NCBI RefSeq assembly: GCF_024362385.1 | Contig: NZ_CP101466.1 | Span: 1,922,001 to 1,986,000, forward strand | Direction of reading: 5' to 3' | Origin: Arthrobacter sp. DNA4 | Lineage (GTDB): Bacteria; Actinomycetota; Actinomycetes; Actinomycetales; Micrococcaceae | Length of the DNA: 64,000 nucleotides | Shown: positions 1 through 7,585 of the stretch, piece after piece | Position numbering within the stretch: position 1 is the first letter of the stretch | Layout of the letters: each line of letters begins with the position of its first letter | Made by a program: the position numbers and the translations under genes | Notes under the pieces: generated by a model | The model's input: the letters and a program-made list of their open reading frames with translations, nothing else | The model's database searches: none | Told to the model about the DNA's origin: nothing

Positions 1-51
1 GCCACTATGGACCTCCGACTCCCCAAGACCGGCGCCGGTGGCACGCCGTGA
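1..51 (+). CDS. 3' end of an upstream gene (partial)
   Basis: Only the last 16 codons are inside the window, ending in TGA at 49-51. The stop overlaps the GTG start of the next gene in a GTGA arrangement, which suggests a coupled operon continuing from the left. The tail (ending LPKTGAGGTP) is too short to assign a family. The main support is the overlap geometry, which recurs between most genes of this operon. Confidence 0.4.
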   Translation, partial: ATMDLRLPKTGAGGTP

Positions 52-359
52 CGGTCGTCCGGCAGACCGCCCAGACAATTAGCACGGCATTGAACTGCCG
101 TCCCAACCCTGAGATCGACCTTGATGACCTTTGCCAAATGGCCGCCGACTGCCTTCCCACCGCTGTGCTTCGGCGAGTTGCTGCCTCCATTGTGCGTCCC
201 GGATTGCGGGGACCCGACCGATCCACGCAAATGGCAGCCCTGGCGGGTGAGCTGGGCGTGACCGAGAGATACATCGCCGTGAATATCGGCTTTGCCCGGC
301 AGTTGTATCGTGCCGCTTGGCGTGTCCTCCAGCACGAAGCGAACAGGCCCGCGGTGTAG
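48..359 (+). CDS. Small hypothetical protein of the transfer operon
   Basis: This is a 103-residue protein of unknown function. The GTG start overlaps the previous stop (GTGA). Residues about 63-95 include the segment MAALAGELGVTERYIA and could form a helix-turn-helix, but I cannot name a family. It sits just upstream of the membrane-anchored and cell-wall hydrolase genes of the transfer region, so a small regulatory or accessory role is possible. An open frame on the other strand covers the same bases; I prefer this one because of the coupled start and the shared direction with its neighbours. Confidence 0.5.
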   Translation: MTVVRQTAQTISTALNCRPNPEIDLDDLCQMAADCLPTAVLRRVAASIVRPGLRGPDRSTQMAALAGELGVTERYIAVNIGFARQLYRAAWRVLQHEANRPAV

Positions 360-388
360 GCCATGATTGTCGTCATCGGAGCTGGGCG

Positions 389-1102
389 ATGAATTCGATT
401 CGAGAGTTTGGCCGTCAACGTTGGTTCGCTGTGGGGATCGTTGCATTGCTTATAGGCGGCGCACTCTTCCTGCTTTGGCCGTCTGATCGCTCTGGTAGGG
501 AAGCGGCGCCGTTGACGCCAGCAACGGTTCCAGCAGCGGGGACGCCGTCGGCTTCAGCGCCACTTCACGTCCAATCCACCGCAGCTCCGATCATTGAGGA
601 ATCATCGACCGCCGCAACGGATGGCAAGCTGCCGAGCACAAGGGATTACCGGTCACTTGCTTTGGCGGCGGCGCAGGGAATCTACACCTGGGACAGTCGC
701 TCGTCGTCGTATTCCGACGTGTATGCGCGGGTGCGGTCCTGGTGGGCGCTTCTCCCTGATGGGTCCAATCCATTGTCCGCACTGGTGCGGGAGTTCGAGG
801 GGACTGGCGTGACCGCAGGGAGCTTCACTGTCCTGACAGGACAGTCTGCACGGCGAACCGGTACCGCTGAAGCCGTCCGTTGCGACCGCGAACTGGCTAA
901 GGTCAAGGAGTACCCGGCCCCTTGGGAGGGCCTTCACGTGTGCACGGTGACCGTCCAGGTTGTGGACGAGTCGACCGCGGGCCAGAATGCTTACGCAGCG
1001 CCAGTTACCGTGATGGTCAATTGTCCGCCAGCGGTCACCGCTCCGGCTGATCGATGCGCCATGGTTGGTTTTTATGCGACCGCCGAGCGGATCGTCTACT
1101 GA
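389..1102 (+). CDS. Single-pass membrane protein of the conjugation operon
   Basis: This 237-residue protein has a short basic N-terminus, one transmembrane helix at about residues 12-29 and a long Ala/Pro/Ser/Thr-rich linker (about 35-85), followed by a folded region predicted to lie outside the membrane. The C-terminal part carries four cysteines that could form disulfides. The topology resembles the bitopic scaffold proteins of Gram-positive type IV secretion systems (TcpC/VirB8-like), but I see no diagnostic motif. The ATG at 389 is chosen because GGAG lies 8 bases upstream; the frame stays open further upstream without a good ribosome site. Its TGA overlaps the ATG of the next gene. Confidence 0.7.
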   Translation: MNSIREFGRQRWFAVGIVALLIGGALFLLWPSDRSGREAAPLTPATVPAAGTPSASAPLHVQSTAAPIIEESSTAATDGKLPSTRDYRSLALAAAQGIYTWDSRSSSYSDVYARVRSWWALLPDGSNPLSALVREFEGTGVTAGSFTVLTGQSARRTGTAEAVRCDRELAKVKEYPAPWEGLHVCTVTVQVVDESTAGQNAYAAPVTVMVNCPPAVTAPADRCAMVGFYATAERIVY

Positions 1103-2223
1103 TGCCAGCTCTGGCAGCGATTGCCGTCGTGGCACGACGACGGGCTTTACTTAAGATCGTTACCGCCGTTGTAGCTGTCGTCGTACTCGGCGGGCTGATG
1201 GCCTTTGTTGGCGTCGTGGCTGTACTTGCCGAGGCGACTGGAGAGCGTGCTGTTGCTTGTACTCCGGGTAGCGCGGACAGTCGTGCAGTGACCGCGGGAA
1301 CTACTGGGGGCGTGGAAGTCCGCGACGCTGGCAAGCTGCTCTACGTATTGACGCCTCGTCAAGAGGGCGTGGCGCGGGCTTACATTTCGGTGGGGAAGCA
1401 ACTGGGTGTGCCGCGTTCCGGACAAATCATCGCAATCATGATGGCGCTTCAAGAATCGGGCCTTCGCATGCTTGCGAACCCGGCAGTGCCTGGTTCCCTT
1501 ACCCTCCCCAATGACGGTATCGGGACGGACCACGACTCAATTGGGTCGGCGCAACAACGCCCGGCTGCGGGGTGGGGCAGTGTATCCGAGCTAATGGACG
1601 CCTCATACAATGCCCGCGCGTTCTACGGCGGACCGACAGGTCCCAACCATGGAAGTCCACATGGGCTGTTGGATGTCCCCGGGTGGCAGGCCATGGATAA
1701 GGGGCGGGCTGCGCAGGCGGTTCAGGTCTCTGCTTTTCCGGAGTTGTATGCACAGTGGGAGCCGACAGCGACAGCAATTTTTGCTGCCTTGGAAAGCGAC
1801 ACAGCTCCTGCATCTTGTTTGAGACCTACTGCAGGGAATCAAAATGTCGGACAGGTGGGGAACCTAAGCCAGCTGCGCCAGAACATCTTGCGGTTTACAC
1901 AGGAAGGCCTCGGCGGCCGGTATGTCTGGGGCGGCACGGCTTTCAAGGCCTGGGACTGCTCCGGGTATGTTCAGTGGGTCTACAGGCAGGCCGGTATCGA
2001 ACTGCCAAGGGTGGAACAGTGGCGTGTGGGTGTCCGAACAGATGATCCAGAACCTGGAGACCTGGTAGTGCAGAATCCTCAGGGTCCCGGTAACTGGGGG
2101 CACGTAGGCATCTACGCCGGCGACGGCACGATGTGGAGCGCCCTCAATCCTGCCGCGGGCACATTGCTGCATCCGATTAGCTGGAATACCGGCACAGCTT
2201 ATTTCGACCTGTTGGGGAGCTGA
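1102..2223 (+). CDS. NlpC/P60 cell-wall hydrolase with lysozyme-like domain (VirB1-like)
   Basis: This 373-residue protein has an N-terminal membrane anchor (about residues 15-45), a lysozyme-like region with the probable acid in ALQESGL (Glu118) and a downstream IGSAQQRP segment, and a C-terminal NlpC/P60 peptidase domain. The catalytic Cys is in WDCSGYVQW (about 286) and the His in NWGHVGIY (about 334). Such proteins open peptidoglycan locally so the transfer channel can cross the wall. The start overlaps the upstream stop (TGATG), so translation is coupled. It is the last plus-strand gene before the defence-like insert; the transfer operon resumes at 7295. Confidence 0.85.
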   Translation: MPALAAIAVVARRRALLKIVTAVVAVVVLGGLMAFVGVVAVLAEATGERAVACTPGSADSRAVTAGTTGGVEVRDAGKLLYVLTPRQEGVARAYISVGKQLGVPRSGQIIAIMMALQESGLRMLANPAVPGSLTLPNDGIGTDHDSIGSAQQRPAAGWGSVSELMDASYNARAFYGGPTGPNHGSPHGLLDVPGWQAMDKGRAAQAVQVSAFPELYAQWEPTATAIFAALESDTAPASCLRPTAGNQNVGQVGNLSQLRQNILRFTQEGLGGRYVWGGTAFKAWDCSGYVQWVYRQAGIELPRVEQWRVGVRTDDPEPGDLVVQNPQGPGNWGHVGIYAGDGTMWSALNPAAGTLLHPISWNTGTAYFDLLGS

Positions 2224-2389
2224 AGAACTGTTCCGAACCTCATGCTGACAGCTTCGCTCCCGCACGCCCGTCCAGCTGGTGCGTGAAATAGCGGCGCGGT
2301 CTGCGTCCACGTAGGCTCTGACTGATTATGCAAGCGTCCTAGCAGTCACCGATCTCGGAAAAAATATTCCGTAACTAGAGCGCGGGGCG

Positions 2390-3238
2390 TCACTTTAATT
2401 TCAAGTAACTGGAGAGATACCACTCGCTATCGAGCATCGCCGAGTGAGTTGCTCCTTCCCATGAATTCACACGGCCCCCAGACTGTTGCAATGCCGTCAC
2501 ATGAAGCTGCTCACGGGCTCGCTCCAGCGTCATGGATTGTCCGTAGGGGGTCCTCAGGAGCATATCGAAATTGTCCAAGGCTTGTGCGGCCCATGTTCCA
2601 AACCTTTTCCAAAGCTTGAAGATAGTCATGTGCTGGTTCAACCGTGCCTCAAGTTCTGGGTAAGGGTTCTGGAGGCAGACCCCGAAATCGACGACTGGGG
2701 TCCCGAGCGGTCCGCTGATGACACTTGCGGTCAACCAAGGAATGCCGAAGGCTGTATCGAAGTATGGGTGAAGTACTGCAGGTTTATCAGGACCCGGCTT
2801 ATAGGTACGTTTTTCGAAGTTGCAGTCGCCACAGGCGGGTACCAGATTCGCTCGGTGTACGGTTGTGCCCGCAAACTTGGTTTTTGGTAGATAGTGATCT
2901 AGCTCTGTCGCGTAACCCTCACCGCAGTACGGGCAGAGCGCATTCTTTGCCGCATTTTTGATCCCATCACGAATCGCCTCCGCGCCCTGATTGCGACTAA
3001 ATTGTTTGTCGTAAAGCTCGACCATTGCCGAACCAAGGAGTCCGGTTATATCGAAGGCACTGCTCTCTGCTAGTTCAAACTGACCGTTTCTAGCGAGGAG
3101 TTCGAAGGCATCGCACTTCGCTTGGACCGTCGCTGCTGCAGCAGTATAGGGCGCGCGATCGACCTTCTTCTTGATAGTCTCCACTGCGGCGGAATAGGCG
3201 TCCGAGGCGGTGGTTGACGGAGGACTCAGGCTATACAC
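2390..3238 (-). CDS. HNH endonuclease, partner of the upstream ATPase (Septu PtuB-like)
   Basis: The protein has 282 residues. The HNH module is clear: Cys102 and Cys105 in CPYCG, the ELDHYLPK core with His115, Asn131 in NLVPACGDCN, and a second zinc-binding CxxC at 136/139. The N-terminal 100 residues and the C-terminal half are helical with no motif I recognise. The GTG start lies inside the end of the ATPase gene (8-base overlap), so the two are made together. In Septu systems an ATPase (PtuA) and an HNH protein (PtuB) form a DNA-cleaving antiphage complex. This pair matches in order and domains, but assignment to Septu rather than another ATPase-HNH family is inference. Confidence 0.85.
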   Translation of the reverse strand: MYSLSPPSTTASDAYSAAVETIKKKVDRAPYTAAAATVQAKCDAFELLARNGQFELAESSAFDITGLLGSAMVELYDKQFSRNQGAEAIRDGIKNAAKNALCPYCGEGYATELDHYLPKTKFAGTTVHRANLVPACGDCNFEKRTYKPGPDKPAVLHPYFDTAFGIPWLTASVISGPLGTPVVDFGVCLQNPYPELEARLNQHMTIFKLWKRFGTWAAQALDNFDMLLRTPYGQSMTLERAREQLHVTALQQSGGRVNSWEGATHSAMLDSEWYLSSYLKLK

Positions 3239-4709
3239 GGTCTTCCTCTCGTTGGTAGCCGAGGGCGCTCAGAACGAAGCGTCCCTCACTGCCCAGATGC
3301 CCTCCAAGAGCGTCCATGACTAGTTCCGCCGAGGCGTTGTTTTGTTCGAGCAATGTGCGGAGTACCTGGTTGTATCCGGTCCGATTAGCGTCGAGATGGA
3401 AGACTTCAGAAGTGAGGCGGGAGACTGACTCACCGAACGTCTCGGTACCGAGCCGGGAGGCACGAAGATCATGGCCACTCCGCTGGAGCATCCACGTGCA
3501 TGAGCGCGGCACTTCCTGCAGCACTACAGGTGAATGCGTGGCAATTATGGCAACTCCATTCCGGTCAACGACGAGATCCGAGACTGCTCTCGTCAATGCC
3601 GACAAAAGTGGGGGGTGCAAGTGGGTTTCGGGCTCGTCAACGAGTATGAGGGAACGCTCCTCAACAAGCTCGACCAGTCGCGTTACCGTCAGGAGGACGA
3701 TCTTGTGGCCGGAACTCATCGCGGCGAATGCTGCTTCAGCATCCTCAGAACCGATAAGACGGTCGAGATTCGCATCGGCAAGTATCCCATCGGCCACGGC
3801 CAGCGTTCTTACGGCCGTAAGCCAGCGATTTCGTCGAGGACCCCGGGCACAAATGCGGAGGCTCTTGGCGAACTGGGTGTCGAGCGACTCGTCAGCCGCG
3901 CTTGCCAAGCCAACAGAATGAACGTCCAAGGAGCTGTCCTGCGGATCCAGGATGTCGCGGTCAAACGCAGAAAAGGCTACGTGTACGACGTTTGCAAACG
4001 GAACCGCTTTCTTGTCCTCGGAAAAGTCTGACGCCGCCAGGTCATGGAACGTCCCGGAGGCACCGGTTGAAGCGCTTACCGCTTGAACAAAATCGCGAAG
4101 CAAGCTCGACTTGCCTACTCCGTTAGCGCCGATGAGAACGTGCACATTTGTTGATGGCATGGCTTCGAGGTGAACCGCGAAATCGAGTTCAAGAGGGGGA
4201 GAGGCCGAGTCATGCGGAAATGAGTAACTGAACCGGTAGGGCGTTAGTGGGGCTCGCCCCTCAATGATCCGATTAAATTGGACGGCCACAGTTTGTTTCG
4301 GGACCGATCGAAGAAGCGAGGTTTCGAGAGCGGGCTCGTCCTGCACATCGTCGAAGATGTCAAGATTTTCGGCGAGGTCTCTGAGCGCGCGAAGCGCTGG
4401 GCGGCCGACGCCGTTCGGAAGGTTTGCCAGCGCTTCATAGTATTCGCGGTCCTGTCCGAGGGAGTAGAAGTCGCCGGTGAGTTGGCTGAAGCTGCTCGGC
4501 AATTTCGTATGAGGGTCTCCTTTTCTCATCCCTCTAGACGCAATCTTCACGGCGCCGATCTCAGTTGTCGCGCTTCCGGTGCCGTAATAGAGCATGTAGC
4601 TGGTCCGGAAGCGGAAGTCGTCCCACATGTCGATGACCAGGGTGAACGTACCCCGTGTCTTTATGGGCCAGGCGTCTCTGCTCGCGACCACAAAGCGAGG
4701 AGTCACCAT
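3231..4709 (-). CDS. ABC-type (AAA_21/15-like) ATPase of an ATPase-HNH defence pair (PtuA-like)
   Basis: The product has 492 residues from ATG at 4709, preferred because GGAAG lies 9 bases upstream; a GTG at 4730 is the alternative. Visible motifs are Walker A (GANGVGKSS, about 194-202), an ABC-like signature around SSGHK (about 332), Walker B with the LVDEPETHLH signature (about 355-365) and the switch His in IIATHS (about 392). The first 190 residues are specific to this family. The gene overlaps the HNH gene by 8 bases. Codon use and base composition look less GC-rich than in the flanking transfer genes, consistent with acquisition as cargo. Likely role: ATP-dependent control of the nuclease during phage or plasmid invasion (inference). 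Confidence 0.85.
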   Translation of the reverse strand: MVTPRFVVASRDAWPIKTRGTFTLVIDMWDDFRFRTSYMLYYGTGSATTEIGAVKIASRGMRKGDPHTKLPSSFSQLTGDFYSLGQDREYYEALANLPNGVGRPALRALRDLAENLDIFDDVQDEPALETSLLRSVPKQTVAVQFNRIIEGRAPLTPYRFSYSFPHDSASPPLELDFAVHLEAMPSTNVHVLIGANGVGKSSLLRDFVQAVSASTGASGTFHDLAASDFSEDKKAVPFANVVHVAFSAFDRDILDPQDSSLDVHSVGLASAADESLDTQFAKSLRICARGPRRNRWLTAVRTLAVADGILADANLDRLIGSEDAEAAFAAMSSGHKIVLLTVTRLVELVEERSLILVDEPETHLHPPLLSALTRAVSDLVVDRNGVAIIATHSPVVLQEVPRSCTWMLQRSGHDLRASRLGTETFGESVSRLTSEVFHLDANRTGYNQVLRTLLEQNNASAELVMDALGGHLGSEGRFVLSALGYQREEDRV

Positions 4710-5052
4710 GCGCCGACGCTTCCACTCCACTTGCAGCGGAAGCGGGCATATCGTACAAATGGGCAGCCGCTTGAGGGTTCACGGGGTGGGGTCGTCTTAC
4801 TCATCTCCGCCTTACTATGAATCGTCTGCACAATTGTTGCATGGTGTAACGGAGCAAAGTCTTCACCAAATGGGGTGCTCAGGTGGGGCGACTATTCAGC
4901 TCAAGGGCAACACGATATTCCGGTGAGAAATACTGTCCGGCGATCTGGCAGGATTGGTTGTATGTCGATGTCCTCCTATACGAAGGGCGAGAGCAAATAC
5001 CTGAGATGCCATCTACTCGAATTTGACAGCCGCAGCCAACGGACGGAGAGCA
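4710..5052. other. Intergenic region between the divergent ATPase-HNH and TcmP modules
   Basis: These 343 bases hold no convincing gene. They must contain the promoters of both divergent modules. The stretch around 4815-4935 is distinctly more AT-rich than the coding flanks. A TTGACA at 5023-5028 resembles a -35 box, but no good -10 follows at the right spacing. No strong inverted repeat was found. Confidence 0.5.
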
Positions 5053-6231
5053 TTGGGGAACAGCCGAGAGTTTTTTAGAGAGAAGAAACCCGCTGCAATT
5101 TTCAAGCACAAATTGCTCGAAGATTACCTCACTCCTTGGGCTGCAAAGCTCGGATCGTTCAATCCCCAAGGGGTCGCCTTCGTCGACGGATACGCCGGTA
5201 GTGGCCGCTACGACGGGAGCGAGGACGGGTCGCCGGTCATAGCCATGCGTGCAGCGCTGAAAGTACCTACGTCCAAACTCCGTTGCGTTTTCGTCGAAAA
5301 ATTGGCGACGAATGCGAGCCGTCTGTCCGAAGTGGTTTCCGCGGAAGGTGAAGGCGTAGACGTAGTTGGGCCCCTGCATGGCACATTGGAAGACCGGATG
5401 GACACGGTGCTGAACGCCATTGAGGGGCGCCCTGCACTGATCTTTCTAGACCCTTTTGGGACGGCGCTGTCAGCAGACCTGTTGATTGACAAAATCCTGC
5501 GCCGCCCCGGTGCTGCTTCAACAGAGGTGTTGCTCAATTTCAATATCGAGGCCGTGTGGCGTTTTGGGGGCTTTCTCAACTCCGCCAGAGCGATGGATGG
5601 CGCCAACGGTAAGCACACGCTAGAGACGGCTGACCGTTTCCTTGGGGGCGACTGGTGGCACGAAAGCTTTCGGACGGCCCGAAAGGCGATAGACGACCAG
5701 GGTGAATATCGGTCGGCCGCAGAAGCAGCTATGGAGGTTGCAGAGCGCTACGCACAAATCGTTTCAACTAGGGCAAGAGTGAATGCTCTGTCCGTGCCAG
5801 TGCGTCGGGAACGTACCACACAACCCTTCTTTTCCCTGATGCTATTTCATTCCCATGATGCTGCGAAGCTTCCATTTATTGATGCAGCCGCACGAGCGCA
5901 TAGGAAGTGGAGGTACGCCCATTGGGAGCGATATGCCGAAAGGCATAGCGATCCGATGGCTTTGTTTGATCTAGATGTGTTCCCAGACCGTGAATCGGAG
6001 GACAGCCGCTTGTCCGCTGAAGCTGTGAAAACTATTGAAACGAACTTGCGATCTTTGCTGTCCGAGCGTTCAAGTCTGGCGCTAGGGGAATACATGGAAG
6101 CAGCATTCGGACTGACGCTGGGCACCGCAGGCGCCCGGGAACTCAGGAAAGCGGTGGCAAATCTCCACAGCGCTCGTCTGATTCGAAAACCTCCAGCCCG
6201 CTTGGATAGAGGTTGGCTTTACAGGGCCTGA
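5053..6231 (+). CDS. tcmP: Three-Cys-motif partner protein TcmP
   Basis: This protein of about 392 residues matches the TcmP family in its opening (GNSREFFREKKPAAIFKH), the Rossmann-like loop FVDGYAGSGRYDG (about 43-55) and the motif LIFLDPFG (about 137-144), which resembles methyltransferase active sites. TcmP genes typically sit next to a three-Cys-motif protein of the Gp37/Gp68 (DUF5131) family, as here. The biochemical role is unknown to me. The start is uncertain: TTG at 5053 gives the family-typical N-terminus and follows ACGGAG; a TTG at 5023 would add 10 residues. Its last 13 bases overlap the end of the convergent DUF5131 gene. Confidence 0.8.
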   Translation: MGNSREFFREKKPAAIFKHKLLEDYLTPWAAKLGSFNPQGVAFVDGYAGSGRYDGSEDGSPVIAMRAALKVPTSKLRCVFVEKLATNASRLSEVVSAEGEGVDVVGPLHGTLEDRMDTVLNAIEGRPALIFLDPFGTALSADLLIDKILRRPGAASTEVLLNFNIEAVWRFGGFLNSARAMDGANGKHTLETADRFLGGDWWHESFRTARKAIDDQGEYRSAAEAAMEVAERYAQIVSTRARVNALSVPVRRERTTQPFFSLMLFHSHDAAKLPFIDAAARAHRKWRYAHWERYAERHSDPMALFDLDVFPDRESEDSRLSAEAVKTIETNLRSLLSERSSLALGEYMEAAFGLTLGTAGARELRKAVANLHSARLIRKPPARLDRGWLYRA

Positions 6232-6971
6232 GGCACGTTGGAGGGCATCGCGTCCCATATGCGCCCCCCTAAAGTTCTTCCATTCTGCTTGGGAGTTCTC
6301 CCACCCCATTGCTTAAAGAAGAATGGCACCTCTGCTTCAAGGCATTGGTCGCGGATACTTTCCACCCACCCTGATTCCATGGGCCGATGGTTAGGCCCCG
6401 ATTCACCTCCAACGATGACCCAGTGAATGCCATCCAGGTTTAGTGCTTCAATCGGGCCTATAAGCGGTTCGCACGACAGAAAACGGACGGCGGTAAGCAC
6501 CTGTCGCAGATGATCAATTCGGTCCACTACATCCTGATTTTCGACGGAGACACCCATCCAGAGATTTTGTGGCCAGTCTAACTGACTAGCTATCCGAGCC
6601 ATTCTGTGCGACCGCTTTGTCAGAACCTGATAGGTGTGCTGGGGCGTAGCGGCTATCACCTCAAAAATGTCCCTCACGAAGGAAATTGGAACCTTGGCGT
6701 GGAACAAGTCGCTCATTGAGTTCACAAACACGACCTTCGGCGCCTTCCAAGAATAGGGCTGGCGTAGGGCTCGTGGATGAATGGTGACACCAAAACCGGG
6801 TCCACTAGTGATAGGTGAACCGTCGTGTTGGTACTTCTCTGCACCCATTGCCTTCAATCGCTTCGATAGCGTGAGTGCATAGCAGTTATCACAGCCAGTC
6901 GCTACGCGGTCGCAGCCCGTGACGGGATTCCATGTTGCCCCCGTCCACTCGATTTGGGACCTTGCACTCAT
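6219..6971 (-). CDS. Three-Cys-motif protein, phage Gp37/Gp68 (DUF5131) family
   Basis: The product has 250 residues. The defining cysteine cluster is near the N-terminus: Cys20, Cys27 and Cys30 in C-x6-C-x2-C, within NPVTGCDRVATGCDNCYA, suggesting an iron-sulfur or zinc site. Other family landmarks are VFVNSMSDLFH, LTKRS, the WMGVSVEN strand, FLSCEPLIG, WVIVGGESG and FFFKQWGG. The ATG at 6971 has AAGGAA 6 bases upstream. It is the expected partner of TcmP but here lies tail-to-tail with it, overlapping by 13 bases, rather than in tandem. Function is not established; a phage-related or selfish defence role is inference. Confidence 0.85.
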   Translation of the reverse strand: MSARSQIEWTGATWNPVTGCDRVATGCDNCYALTLSKRLKAMGAEKYQHDGSPITSGPGFGVTIHPRALRQPYSWKAPKVVFVNSMSDLFHAKVPISFVRDIFEVIAATPQHTYQVLTKRSHRMARIASQLDWPQNLWMGVSVENQDVVDRIDHLRQVLTAVRFLSCEPLIGPIEALNLDGIHWVIVGGESGPNHRPMESGWVESIRDQCLEAEVPFFFKQWGGRTPKQNGRTLGGRIWDAMPSNVPQAL

Positions 6972-7294
6972 TGCCGTTCCTTCGGTTTTGCGGCCACTTT
7001 GCTAACTTGCAAACCCTACAGTTCGAATATATCTTCGATTAGAGTATTCAGGTCGCATCTCGTTGGGTGTGTTTGCATCCGATGTCCCGAATTACCTGCA
7101 ATGTCCGTGGCCGATCATCCATCAGTTCGGGCCAGACTCACTGCGCAATTGAATGAACATTGGAGCTTTGCATGTCCAGTGCTTCTTGGCTGCACCTACA
7201 TATTTGAGAATCAGTCATGTCGCTCCCTTCCGCTCTTCCCATGAACGTGTGAGCTCATCTGCTCACTCCATGGAATACGACGGACGGAGCACCC
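6972..7294. other. Intergenic region between the DUF5131 gene and the resumed transfer operon
   Basis: These 323 bases contain no supported gene. The right part must hold the promoter for the transfer operon that restarts at 7295. A small inverted repeat (GTGAGC-N6-GCTCAC) lies at 7249-7266, just upstream of the ribosome site GGACGGAG, and could modulate initiation. The left 150 bases are AT-rich. Confidence 0.5.
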
Positions 7295-7582
7295 ATGTTT
7301 CTGGCAGCGGTGGACCCAGGAATCACGCCGAACGCGAGTTTCCCCTTCCTTGAATCGCTCAAACAAATTGGCGGCGGCATCCTGGTCGGCGCTTTCATCA
7401 TCATCGCCATCGTGGCGATCATCGGCGCAGCCCTGCTGCTGGTAAGCAAGCTGAGCCAATCGTCGCGCCTGGCTTCCAGCGGAGGCGTGATCCTCCTCTG
7501 GACAGGGCCCGTGGCTGCCATCCTTGGCGGCATCAACGGCTACATCCTCTGGTCGCAGACCGCATTCCCTCTCGGGTTCTAG
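7295..7582 (+). CDS. Small two-helix membrane protein of the transfer system
   Basis: This 95-residue protein has two strongly hydrophobic segments, about residues 27-50 (IGGGILVGAFIIIAIVAIIG) and 65-90, joined by a short basic loop (KLSQSSR). The ATG has GGAG at 6 bases. Size and topology resemble the small TrbC/VirB2 pilin-like or inner-membrane channel subunits found immediately before TrbL/VirB6-type genes. No sequence motif proves homology, so the analogy is positional. The next gene begins 3 bases after its stop. Confidence 0.7.
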   Translation: MFLAAVDPGITPNASFPFLESLKQIGGGILVGAFIIIAIVAIIGAALLLVSKLSQSSRLASSGGVILLWTGPVAAILGGINGYILWSQTAFPLGF

Positions 7583-7585
7583 GTC

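Noticed and set aside
6954..7244. Possible 96-residue gene in the gap before the transfer operon
   Set aside because: No ribosome site, the start lies inside the DUF5131 gene on the other strand, and the translation has no recognisable pattern.
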